From NCBI GenBank assembly GCA_003254905.1, contig QANU01106169.1, positions 124,001 to 188,000 of the forward strand: a stretch of 64,000 nt of DNA. The letters run 5' to 3'. The translations under genes and the position numbers were made by a program. The stretch comes from Nissolia schottii. Lineage: Eukaryota; Streptophyta; Magnoliopsida; Fabales; Fabaceae. Below are positions 1 through 10,661 of the stretch, one piece after another. The notes under the pieces were generated by a model, which saw only the letters and a program-made list of their open reading frames with translations, had not been told where the DNA came from and did no database searches. How positions within the stretch are numbered: position 1 is the first letter of the stretch; each line of letters opens with the position of its first letter.

Positions 1-447
1 ACTTGGCAGTGATAATGACATTGTATCAACAAGTGAATGTTCAGACAAATGGTGTGTTTTAACTACTTCATAAGACTAGAAAATGTTTGATGATTGCGCT
101 TTCCGTCTACTCCGGCTTCTGGCTGATTCATAATAATTGTCACTTTAATTTTTTTTTTTAAGTACATTCTTAAATCTATGTACCTGTGTGACTTTAACTA
201 TTTTAGTATATTCTTAAATCAATGTACTGGGATGATATTGTGTTGAGATACATTTATTTGAGAATGTATCCAAAAAAAATCAAATTGGCGGTTATTATGA
301 TTGTAATTCTTAATATTTCTTGACTCTAAAGCTTTCACAATCTTCATGGTTTCCTCTAATAGTCATTTAATACCTGAAAAACACCAAAAACTCCCTATTT
401 CTACCTAATTATGCCTAAAGGTTAGTTTATGCAACCTAAGCTAAATT

Positions 448-741
448 CTATATGAATGTATGTAAATGAAACCTTATATGACTACATGAATTACTAAGCA
501 AAAAGAACTCTAATTGGAGAGTTATCAAATTCTTATTAGGATCCATTGTTATCCCTTCTTTAGATATCACGTGGTCCAAAAACTTCACCTCCTTCGTCCA
601 GAACTCACATTTAGACAATTTTGCACAAAGTTTCATGTCTCTTAGAATGTCCAAAACAATCTTAAGGTGCCCAACGTGCTCTTCTTCTGTCTTCAAATAA
701 ATGAGGATATCATCTATGGAAACTACCACAAACGTGTCCAA
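448..741 (-). pseudogene. gypsy reverse transcriptase fragment
   Basis: The frame contains the RT active-site stretch as VSIDDILIY, where plant gypsy elements usually have F/YVDDILIY. It continues with the typical EEEHxxHL, [12 protein letters not shown] and [11 protein letters not shown] block that closes the palm/thumb region. More RT sequence lies upstream up to about 1180 in other frames, broken by stops. No start codon of its own is meant; it is part of the polyprotein relic. Confidence 0.85.
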
Positions 742-1181
742 TAAGTCTGAAAAATCCTATTCATATAATCCATGAATATTGTTGGGCTGTTGGTCAAACC
801 AAAAGACATGATAGTAAACTTATCATGATCGCACCTTGTCCTAAAAGTAGTCTTTAGGATGTCTGCCTCCTCATCCGAATCTAGCGATATCTTGACCTCA
901 AAAATATTGAAAATATAACTGCTCCTCTTTATTGGTCAATCAAATCATTAATCCTCGGCCTCGGGTATTTGTTCTTGGTGATAACCTTGTTTAACTGCCT
1001 CTAGTCCACTCGCAACCTCATCGACCCATCCTTTTTCTTCACAAAACACTGGGGTTGCCCAAGGTGATGGTCAAATGAACTTCTTCCTTAACAATTCCTA
1101 CAATTGTTCCTTTAGCTATTTCAGCTCCACATGAGACATGTGGTAGGGGGCGATAAATATTGGCCTTGTTCTAGGAACCAA

Positions 1182-1541
1182 CTACACATAAAACTTCACT
1201 TCTTTCTCATGGGGAAACTTAGGTATATCCTCAAGAAACACATTCAAATACTCACACACCACATGGATATCATTCAGTGCTTGCTCAACGTCATTATCGG
1301 ACGACACAAGAATGGCGTATCCTTGATTATCCAACTTACAACAATATAGGGTGACACACTTAGGTTCTATGTTTTCAAACTCAACCTCAGGTTTTTGTGT
1401 TTGACTCGAGGGTTCAATTGCTATATCGAGGAAAACAATAGACTTAGTCACACAGTCTAACACGACTTGATTTTCTATAAGTCGATCCATTCCTAAAATC
1501 ACATCTAAACCTGACAAAGGGAGACATATGACGTTAGCCAC
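1182..1541 (-). pseudogene. gypsy protease/RT linker fragment
   Basis: The frame contains DVILGMDRL followed by VVLDCVTKSIVF, the conserved C-terminal part of gypsy retropepsins (normally DVILGMDWL). It then runs into EYLNVFLEDIPKFPHEKEV, the usual entry to the RT domain. The active-site triad would lie upstream and is not intact here. It is in the same element as the RT fragment at 448-741. Confidence 0.8.
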
Positions 1542-2002
1542 AATGTTTCTATCCCTTATCTAGAAATGACTCTTTAAACGAATCTAACAAGTTCTAACAA
1601 GTTTTGTGGTGGGAGTAGAAACCATTAATCCATATGGTAAGAGAAAGGATGCCAAACCTAACTTCTTCAAATAATCATAGGAAATAAAAGAATGAGATGC
1701 ACTTGAATTATATAGAATATTTAAGATTGTACGATCCATTTGACACTCACCTTAGATTAGATTGTGGGATGCGTCAGTCTCATCAGTAGTAAGGGTGAAG
1801 ACCCTTCCCTATCTTTGCGATATAGAAGAGGCAATAGCCTGTTAATCCTTTGCAAAATGTCTAGTCTAGACACATTTTAAAAAAAGTATTATGCCTAACG
1901 AGACATACTCCTCGGTGAGCTTTTCCATACTCTATGCATAGTGGAATGGGCTTTGGTGTAGATGCCTATCCTAACTGCTTCTATTGAGGAGGAACTCTCT
2001 TT

Positions 2003-2035
2003 TGTTGTGGTTGTTGTTGTTGTTGTCTTTGTTGA
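2003..2035 (+). repeat. TTG-rich simple repeat (poly-Q coding on minus)
   Basis: A run of GTT/TTG triplets encodes the glutamine-rich linker of the degraded gag on the minus strand. Confidence 0.6.
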
Positions 2036-2361
2036 GGATGTTGTTGATACTATTGTTGGCCTTTGCCTCTACAATCCTGACCATGCAAAGGCTTCTTTTG
2101 GATGTTGCCTTGGTACTATGACTGTTGACCCTGAGCGAACTGTCTTTGCTTAAAGTTCTCATTTTGGGGCGCTGCCTGACACACACCAAAATGTCACAAT
2201 TTTAGTGGGCAATCAAATGATAATTTATAAAAGCTAGGTAACCCAAAAAACGTAGTAAAGGGATTAATCTAGGTCATCTTTCAAGGAAGTACAACAAATT
2301 TAATTTAATTTTATTCAATTAAATATAAATCTGGGGGGTTTTAAAGTTGTCACAAGTAAAA

Positions 2362-2362
2362 N
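2362..2362. other. single N: assembly join
   Basis: An isolated N sits exactly at the left edge of a segment (2363-3609) that recurs at 4913-6159. It marks a gap or gap-fill join rather than a polymorphism. Confidence 0.85.
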
Positions 2363-3609
2363 GTTTGAGCCTCAAGAACCAATCCTTAGAGATACCACAC
2401 CCTAAGCAACTATCGGGATACCTCACCCTCTTTACAAGTGTATATAATTTTTGTGTAGAAAAATAAAACTCTCTCAAAGAGTGGATGATACAAAATTGAA
2501 GCACAATATTTACTTTGCAAATAGAACTCTCTTGTAGAGTAGATGATTTGGTGTAACAATGAGAAAGAGGAAAGATGGATGGTGAACATGGTGATGAATT
2601 TATGAAGATAGAACCAATTCTCACCTGGATCAAGAGAGCAATTTCTATACGATTTTGGATTGGAGAATTCTGTCATGACTTATCTCTTATGCTTATCCAA
2701 AAGAAAAGCAATTTCCATGTTCTCAAATCTTGGTGTTGGTGAGTTGATTTGGGCGAATGGCCCATGTGGAAAGGGGCAAGCCATGCATGGTGACACATCG
2801 CATGCCATGTGTTTCCACGTGCGATCCAGATGTTGAGGTGTCGTATGTTGGCTCGTCGTGCAATTTAAGGTGCTTTAGGACACTAGAACGCGACAATTTT
2901 GACTATCTAAGTGAAAATAAAAATAGATAAAGGTACAAATGAGTCAACCACTATAAATATGAGTCCCAAGAGTACCTTTAATCTTTAATTAAATTTAGAA
3001 AAAGAGACAAGTTGTTTCAGGCTCGTAGGATCACGCGAAAATCCTAAAACCATTACCCGGGTTCCCATATTTTCAGAATTTTAGAAGACGGCTCCAGGTT
3101 AGGACTAATATATTTAATGATCTTATAGTGACATGGAAACTCATACTAAGACACTCCTCAGGTATTCAGGCACAATTTTTCGATTATTGGTGTTATTGAT
3201 TGACAGACAGGGCCCACAGACAGCCTATCTTACAATATGAGACTTAGGAAAGGGTCTCGTTGTCTTGATCATGGCAGGGACACTTGTCACGCAAGGATAA
3301 TGTTTCAAGTCACTTGTCTCATGGAAGAGAGGAATTTGTGACGTGTGGCACCCATGACTGGTGTCGTGTGTCTTGACATATCGTGCGTTGGTCTGACGGA
3401 TGATTTGATGTGCGTCGAAAAACTAAAATGTGAGACAGAAAAAATAAGCTCGGGGAAACACTCAGAAAAAACTCTGATTCTTAAATTGAAACTCCTATTT
3501 GTGAGTCGACAAAGGTTTTTGGATCAGCAAAGGATGAAAGTGACAATTATCAATAATTTCTCTAGATATAAGACAAGTCCTGAGACCTACTCTTTAGGTC
3601 TCTGGCTTA
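2363..3609 (+). repeat. direct duplicate of 4913-6159 bounded by Ns
   Basis: The 1,247-base block matches 4913-6159 at a constant offset of 2,550 in every line I compared, with no difference noticed. Both ends coincide with single Ns (2362 and 3610). It holds the same decayed Copia-type LTR sequence (minus orientation) as the second copy. The exact identity and N-bounded edges suggest a scaffold or gap-filling duplication rather than a biological one. Confidence 0.9.
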
Positions 3610-3610
3610 N

Positions 3611-4430
3611 CTCAATAAATCCTAATTCAATAAATCCTACGATCATCAAGATTCATCAATCTAGAATTATTCCTACCTAATAGCATGCGATTGCTATGTT
3701 ATCAATTAGTACAGGGGGAGAATTATGAACAACCATTAAGCACATGAACCTCAAATTAATCCTAACCCTAGAATTACTACATTCAAGGTATTAGGAAACT
3801 ACTCCTCCATGGACGGAGGATCTATACGCATAATAAGAATTAGAGAGAAGACGATAATAGAAAATAATGGAGAATTGAAATAAACAAAATCTAAATAAAG
3901 TAACGTAGAAAGTAATTGGCTTTGCGAATAATTGAAAGCTTGCTTTGTCAATGTGAGTGCTCCAATAATCCTTGAAGAACTAACAACTAAGTACTACTAA
4001 AATAAACCTAAACTGCAGAAAATAAAAGAAAATTTTCAAAACCTAAACTATGGAGGCAGATTATTAAAAGAGTATGAAGTTGTGTCTTTTCCCTTCACCC
4101 TATGTCTATTCATAAATTCAAGGATCCAAAAATAGGGTTCAGTGTCAGCATCTGGCAAAAATTCACTTTCTGGTTTGCGCTGCAGCACAGTAGACGAGCT
4201 GTAGCGACACTTAGCTTAAACTCGCACTACAACGATGTGGGTGGGTTGCATCGACATGGGAAATTCATGCACTGTAGTGTCTAAAACGCACTGCAGTGTC
4301 CCTCCGATGCCACTTATTTTCACTCCACTCCACTCCGTTCTTCTGTTTTAGCTCCTTTTGCACCAATTCTCACATCGGCATTCGATCCCCTGTGATTCTA
4401 AAAACCTAAACACGAGATGTTAATGTTAGA
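3611..4430. repeat. unclassified LTR-like repeat segment with palindromic GCTGCAGC/CACTGCAGTG motifs
   Basis: No gene is seen. Between about 4178 and 4298 there is a set of short palindromes (GCTGCAGC, GCTGTAGC, CACTGTAGTG, CACTGCAGTG), some about 19 bp apart. They resemble the palindrome arrays seen in LTRs elsewhere in the window. The surroundings look like LTR or leader sequence but the ends cannot be defined, partly because of the N at 3610. Confidence 0.4.
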
Positions 4431-6160
4431 CTTGGCAACCAATACCCAAGAGGGGGTGAATTGGGTATTTGAGAAATTATTGCAATTTTGACTAATATTT
4501 CATTTTCATGCACTCAAAGTTATTATGCAACGGAATATATCAACTAAGGATATAATTATAAGCTTGCTCAATTATGTATGTTGATTGAACAATAAGATTA
4601 ATAGAGCAACTTATAAATAGTTATGGACAAATGTATAATATTGCAATTCTCAAATATGCAAGACAATAATATAAGTTTTCAATAAATAAAGAGATAAAGT
4701 TAGAGTGATTGCAAACAATGATTTATCCTAGTTCGACCACCCTTGTGATCTACGTCTAGTCCCTAAGTGGTTTGCTCAAGATTTTTCCACTATCATCAAG
4801 CTTCTAAATAAGGTGTTTGAAAAACCTTTACAACCAATAGAACTCCTCACAATTAGGATCCTTCACCTTTCAACCAATAGAACTCCTCACACTTAGGATC
4901 CTTCACCTTTGTGTTTGAGCCTCAAGAACCAATCCTTAGAGATACCACACCCTAAGCAACTATCGGGATACCTCACCCTCTTTACAAGTGTATATAATTT
5001 TTGTGTAGAAAAATAAAACTCTCTCAAAGAGTGGATGATACAAAATTGAAGCACAATATTTACTTTGCAAATAGAACTCTCTTGTAGAGTAGATGATTTG
5101 GTGTAACAATGAGAAAGAGGAAAGATGGATGGTGAACATGGTGATGAATTTATGAAGATAGAACCAATTCTCACCTGGATCAAGAGAGCAATTTCTATAC
5201 GATTTTGGATTGGAGAATTCTGTCATGACTTATCTCTTATGCTTATCCAAAAGAAAAGCAATTTCCATGTTCTCAAATCTTGGTGTTGGTGAGTTGATTT
5301 GGGCGAATGGCCCATGTGGAAAGGGGCAAGCCATGCATGGTGACACATCGCATGCCATGTGTTTCCACGTGCGATCCAGATGTTGAGGTGTCGTATGTTG
5401 GCTCGTCGTGCAATTTAAGGTGCTTTAGGACACTAGAACGCGACAATTTTGACTATCTAAGTGAAAATAAAAATAGATAAAGGTACAAATGAGTCAACCA
5501 CTATAAATATGAGTCCCAAGAGTACCTTTAATCTTTAATTAAATTTAGAAAAAGAGACAAGTTGTTTCAGGCTCGTAGGATCACGCGAAAATCCTAAAAC
5601 CATTACCCGGGTTCCCATATTTTCAGAATTTTAGAAGACGGCTCCAGGTTAGGACTAATATATTTAATGATCTTATAGTGACATGGAAACTCATACTAAG
5701 ACACTCCTCAGGTATTCAGGCACAATTTTTCGATTATTGGTGTTATTGATTGACAGACAGGGCCCACAGACAGCCTATCTTACAATATGAGACTTAGGAA
5801 AGGGTCTCGTTGTCTTGATCATGGCAGGGACACTTGTCACGCAAGGATAATGTTTCAAGTCACTTGTCTCATGGAAGAGAGGAATTTGTGACGTGTGGCA
5901 CCCATGACTGGTGTCGTGTGTCTTGACATATCGTGCGTTGGTCTGACGGATGATTTGATGTGCGTCGAAAAACTAAAATGTGAGACAGAAAAAATAAGCT
6001 CGGGGAAACACTCAGAAAAAACTCTGATTCTTAAATTGAAACTCCTATTTGTGAGTCGACAAAGGTTTTTGGATCAGCAAAGGATGAAAGTGACAATTAT
6101 CAATAATTTCTCTAGATATAAGACAAGTCCTGAGACCTACTCTTTAGGTCTCTGGCTTAG
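4431..6160 (-). mobile_element. Copia-type LTR remnant, minus orientation
   Basis: Blocks around 4720-4990 (for example the 'caccacccttgtgatctacgt' neighbourhood and the stretch ending in 'accaatccttagagatacc') are the reverse complement of blocks at about 46830-47030. The two sites are therefore copies of one LTR family in opposite orientation. Two 30-base direct repeats flank 4835-4912. No coding capacity is seen, and the element has no recognisable partner LTR. Confidence 0.5.
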
Positions 6161-6572
6161 GGGTTTACATAGTGGGAAAGGTGGTTAACTGGCAAAATGT
6201 TGAACGGACAAGCTGAAGCTAGACAACAACTTAACTATACTAGTTTCCACCTCATAATACTATGAAAATAAACATAAATAAAATAAAATTACGCATCGTG
6301 GTTGTATGGTTCAACTATTATATAATTACTAATACATGTAAAAGTTAGCAGACGGTATTCTAAGATAATGCTTACAATAGCGAAAAACTGGGGTGTTACA
6401 TATCCAGAGTTGTAGTTATCTATCCTAGTTACATGTCTCGAAAGAGATTCTCTGTCTTTGCAAGCAATCCTTTTTTTAGAGACATGCACATTTCAAAATA
6501 TTATATAATAATCTTGATCCATATCATAGGATCTATCTTCGTGGGATATGATTACAAAAACTTTGAGAACCC

Positions 6573-7297
6573 TGAAGATACAATGAATTCCCTTGCTTCC
6601 ACTCGGGGTAAAACACTAAAAATAGTGTCATAATTAAGAGTGGGGGAATTATGTCCGATGATTTGTGAACTCAATGTTTTCTTCTAAATGAAGAAAGCGG
6701 TCCTTTAATTTATGAGTGAGATTCATATGGGGAAACTCTATCCTTCATTGATTGTCGTTATGAACTCATAATTGCCCCGTAAACTCTGTGTGTTTTTCTT
6801 ATGTATGCATGTGTTATAGAAACTAAAGAAAAAAAAATCTGGAAAAGAGAATTTAATTGGTATTGATTGATTTATGGATTGAAAAATCATTATTTGAATA
6901 ACATTGCTATGTTAAATGAATCAAAAACAAATTGGAGCATGTTTGATCAAGTTGAATTCCATCCTTGTGAGATTTCTAGCCAAATGAATAGATGGTACAA
7001 CATATACCAATCCTCCTTCTTGGCGTGTGAATGCACTCACAGGGAATCGTATCCTAAATTTGCTTTATTCTATGATACTATAATTTGAATCACATCGATA
7101 AAGGCAAATTTTTCTTGCTTAAGCCCACGACCATAAAAACCAACCCCACAATATACCCTTGTTTATCCCGTTTGAGCTTAAAAGTCATATTTTCTTGTTT
7201 TAGCATAACATGAACCAAAAACCAGAAAAACCATGAATTACATAAACTTAGGATTATGAGAGAATTCCAATTTCATATGTGCTTGAACAAGTGTGGG
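6573..7297 (+). mobile_element. 3' end of an Athila/Tat-type gypsy element (pre-LTR region, polypurine tract)
   Basis: Non-coding sequence ends in 'tgcttgaacaagtgtgggg', the polypurine-tract style ending seen before the 3' LTR of Athila-like elements. A minus-strand LTR of another family begins directly after it at 7298. The first 470 bases (6573-7043) recur at 7967-8436. From 6190 to 6572 nothing definite is seen apart from a 'ggggtgttaca' string near 6390 that could be an LTR end. Confidence 0.45.
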
Positions 7298-7965
7298 GTG
7301 TAACACCCATGCTAACTGTCTGCTTCCATGGTAGCAAGCAATGTTCACAGGGTTGTTATGCGTTGTACCAGGTTAACTTTTACCCTTATCTTTACCTTTG
7401 CAAATAGTTCTAATACGAAAATATGGACCAATTTGAAAATTATTCTTTTACAGTATTAGCTTGTAAATTAGGGGCCGTGCGTGATTTAGAGAACGTATAA
7501 TAACAATCGCTATAGGCTCAGGGTAACTGGAGTAGAACATAAAGAGTATATGTGCATACATAAATAAATACAACCAAGGTCCAACATCAGTACACATCGT
7601 CATAATAATAAATATGTACACAAAATGGATCTAAACCCTGATACATAATACATAACATATATTCTCCAAAAGATATATATTCATCGTGTCAGCATCGTCT
7701 CTGTGTCTTGACCTCCACCAACTGTCAGTCCAGTCACCTCGTACACCTGCTGGATCCATAACCGAGTGGGGGTGAGAACTCTTGGTCCTCAGTGGGGTTC
7801 CTTAGCACTAACTACTGTTCATTTACTCGGGTATCCTCCAGGCCGCTCAGGAGATCTCTAAGTGATCATACATACTAAAACCCTACTGATTATTATCTTG
7901 GCCTAGGGTCCTGAACAGCTTTATCTATGTTACTACGTGATCAGGGAACTAGTCTTGCTTATCTA
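7298..7965 (-). mobile_element. Long 'TGTAACA' LTR family, copy 1 (partial, minus)
   Basis: On the minus strand the sequence ends in GGGTGTTACA at 7298 and contains the family's hairpin block (7774-7790 on plus: GAGAAC-TCTTG-GTCCTC) with the CACCCCCACTCGG context. It also holds the 'gagatctcctgagcgg'-type block. It is cut on the right by the N at 7966, so its 5' end is missing and no target-site duplication can be tested. Confidence 0.75.
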
Positions 7966-7966
7966 N

Positions 7967-8436
7967 TGAAGATACAATGAATTCCCTTGCTTCCACTAGG
8001 GGTAAAACACTAAAAATAGTGTCATAATTAAGAGTGGGGGAATTATGTCCGATGATTTGTGAACTCAATGTTTTCTTCTAAATGAAGAAAGCGGTCCTTT
8101 AATTTATGAGTGAGATTCATATGGGGAAACTCTATCCTTCATTGATTGTCGTTATGAACTCATAATTGTCCCCGTAAACTCTGTGTTTTTCTTATGTATG
8201 CATGTGTTATAGAAACTAAAGAAAAAAAAATCTGGAAAAGAGAATTTAATTGGTATTGATTGATTTATGGATTGAAAAATCATTATTTGAATAATATTGC
8301 TATGTTAAATGAATCAAAAACAAATTGGAGCATGTTTGATCAAGTTGAATTCCATCCTTGTGAGATTTCTAGCCAAATGAATAGATGGTACAACATATAC
8401 CAATCCTCCTTCTTGGCGTGTGAATGCACTCACAGG
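7967..8436 (+). repeat. near-identical repeat of 6573-7043 next to an N
   Basis: The block is collinear with 6573-7043 (offset 1,393-1,394) with only a few differences, e.g. ccactcggg/ccactaggg and small indels around 8168-8190. It begins immediately after the single N at 7966. It may be a second copy, an allelic copy, or a misjoined contig. Confidence 0.85.
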
Positions 8437-9025
8437 TAACTTCATTTGTTGTTCTTCGGCCTGCAAAAACAATCAAAGAAAACTTCCTTTCTTCCAAGTA
8501 GCATTAGAGACATCATGTCTTTATTTTGAATCCTTTTTGTAGATAGAATTTTCTACAATTGCGGACAGAACTTCCCGCTTAAGTGGACAGAAGTTCCCAC
8601 TTGTGTGGACAGGATTTCCCACAATGATTTACGGATTCAAAATAAAATATCTTAAGGTGCTTTTTGAAAAGATTCTCCTCTTAAAAATTTCTTTTCATTT
8701 CAAATAAGAATCCTTTTTCCAATTAACTCATGTGCACCTTTGCCAATTAATTGCTTAAAAGGTTTCTAAAATCTGTCATTAGGTTTAGAAATCGAAAATT
8801 GCTTCAAGTTTAGCTTAATTGAAAAAGATTAGCATTTTTTAAATTTCAAACCTAATTACAAGATTTAAACAACCCTTGTTCTTTTTCACCATATTACTTC
8901 TTAACACCTTAAAATTAATTTACCTTGAAATTAATAAACTACTAAATAATAAAAACTTTCAAACTTCTGGGTTGCCTCCCAGACAGCGCTTTGTTTAACG
9001 TGGTTAGCCCGACGCATTTTTCCTT
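8437..9025 (-). mobile_element. non-coding remainder downstream of gypsy gag (minus)
   Basis: AT-rich sequence follows the gag frame in transcription order. Near 8970-9015 it has the 'gggttgcctcccagacagcgc...gttagcccgacgc' block that I associate with Athila/Tat-like plant elements (recollection). No pol domain is found, so the element is internally deleted or truncated. Confidence 0.4.
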
Positions 9026-9739
9026 CTAGCTCCTTGCTTCATCATCAACTCTCCCCTCATGGCAAGAGTCCTTAGGGTTCAGCTCCGGATTAGCCGTGAA
9101 TCTTATTTTCTTCAACTCCGCGATATCATTAGCCAATTGTCCCAATTGTGTCTCCAAGTTCCTAATAGAGGCTTCGTTGTTCTTTTGATTTATCATTGAT
9201 TGTTGCATAAATTGATTAAACGTTTCCTCTATTTTGGAACTTGAATGCATGGGAGGCTGATTCTGATACGGGCGGGGTGGTTGGTACGGAGGTTGCGGAG
9301 CTCTGAATGATGGTCCGGCTTCTTGCCTCCATGGCTGTTGGAAATTTTGATTTGGCCCCCTTTGAAAATTGTTTTGATAGGGTGGCCGTGGCTGGTTTTC
9401 AAGGAACTGAACTTCTTCTTCCCTGAAATGACAAACACTAGACGGGTGATCGCCATTACAAATTTCACATAAAAATACCTGTTGCCTTTTTGCATTACGG
9501 GCCTCTCTGATTTGCTTTGGAAATTCGCTTAGGGCCTTTTTCACCTCGTCTATCTGTTGTTGGAGTTGCTTGTGTTGGGCAAGGATAGCATCGTTGGTTC
9601 CCAGCTCAAGCACTCCTCCTCTCCTAGGACCTCTGTTGTACTGGCCTTGTTGATCTGTCAAGGCCATGGAATCAATAATGGCGATGGCTTCCTCCGGTGT
9701 CTTGGACATGATTTGTCCACCAGCGGCAGCATCCAGCAT
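9026..9739 (-). pseudogene. gypsy (Athila/Tat-type) gag, C-terminal half
   Basis: The frame starts with LMLDAAAGG-type sequence that continues the retrotransposon-gag domain of the upstream frame. It then has a Q/P-rich linker and one cysteine-bearing knuckle-like stretch (CEICNGDHPSSVCHF, a C-x2-C-x4-H-x4-C pattern). It ends with a coiled-coil-like segment (LETQLGQLANDIAELKK). A stop just upstream (about 9757) separates it from the N-terminal half at 9755-10480, so the gag is broken. Gag would form the capsid of the retrotransposon particle. Confidence 0.85.
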
Positions 9740-9754
9740 TAGTTTGTGCTGTTG

Positions 9755-10480
9755 TTAGAGTCCGTTGCGGAAGATATGGATTTGTGTGCACGCATCGAAC
9801 CCATGATTCAGACACTTTCTCAACATGGATTTGTAGTGTTCCCAAGCTTCACATAGGCTTTCTCCAGGTGCCTGCACGAATGTAGCAATAGCAGTCTTTA
9901 AATCCACAAATTTAGACTGAGAAAAGTACCTGGCACAAAACTTTTCCTCCAACTGATCCCAATTTGACAAGACGTTTTGTGGTTGATCCAGCAACCACTC
10001 CTTGGCTTTTCCGATCAAGGTCAGGGGAAACATCCTTAAAAAGATAGATTCTTCGTCGGCCTCGGACATTCCCGCGGTCCCACAGAGTTCATAGAATTTT
10101 GTTAAATGAGCATAGGGATCCTCATGATCCAAACCTGCAAAAGGGTTAGCATATAACAATTGAACCAAACCAGGTTGCATCTGAGGTTGTCTTTGAGCTC
10201 CAGTAGTTCTGCTCATTCTTATGATGTTCCTAGGGGTAAAATTTACAAATCCCCTATTGTCACTGGCTCCTGATGCGTTGCCAGTTCCAGTGTTGTCTCC
10301 ATTTCCAGAGGTTTCAGCCATGGTTTCTTCTTGGTTGGTTGAAGAAGTTGATGATGAAGTTGTCTCTTGCTCCTCTCTTTGCTTGGCTAAGTGCTTTTTC
10401 TTCTTTTTCCTATTTCTCCTCAAAGTAGCTTCAATATCAGGGTCAAACAACAATTGTTCTTTTGAAGTCTTACCTCGCAA
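9755..10480 (-). pseudogene. gypsy (Athila/Tat-type) gag, N-terminal half
   Basis: The 241-residue frame has a basic N-terminus (RRNRKKKKKHLAKQREE), a low-complexity S/T/G stretch and then the retrotransposon gag domain. That domain has the conserved run LTLIGKAKEWLLDQP and a following W-x-L-E-x-K-F-x-x-R-Y-F pattern. It stops in frame before LMLDAAAGG, which the next frame continues, so this is a nonsense-interrupted gag. It follows an LTR and primer-binding site (10662-12288 and 10640-10661) on the same strand, as expected for gag. Confidence 0.88.
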
Positions 10481-10639
10481 TTGCTAAGAAAATTCACACT
10501 AGCCAAATAAGATCAAAACAAGAGTTCACAAAATAATAAAATAGTTCATGAAATAACGAAAATAAAGACTATACAATATTTTACAGATATTCACAATTGT
10601 TTAACTAAACAAAACTCAAGCTATGTATTTTGACGCAAC

Positions 10640-10661
10640 TCCCCAGTAACGACGCCAAATT
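10640..10661 (-). other. primer-binding-site-like sequence of the Athila/Tat-type element
   Basis: Directly inside the LTR end the minus strand reads TTTGGCGTCGTTACTGGGGA. This is a mutated form of the TGGCGCCGTTGCCGGGGA site common in Athila/Tat elements. It fixes the inner border of the LTR. Confidence 0.7.

Larger units (their letters stand above)
430..2200 (-). mobile_element. Ty3/gypsy retrotransposon fragment (gag end, protease, RT), decayed
   Basis: Read on the minus strand, the order is the end of gag (about 2190-1860: Q-rich linker, then a damaged zinc-knuckle region), aspartic protease (1541-1182) and reverse transcriptase (about 1180-448). This is the normal gypsy order. Many stops and frameshifts interrupt the frames, no LTR is visible at either side, and RNase H and integrase are missing, so this is a truncated relic. 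The RT region reads like the widespread plant chromovirus-type gypsy elements; the lineage call is inference. Confidence 0.85.
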
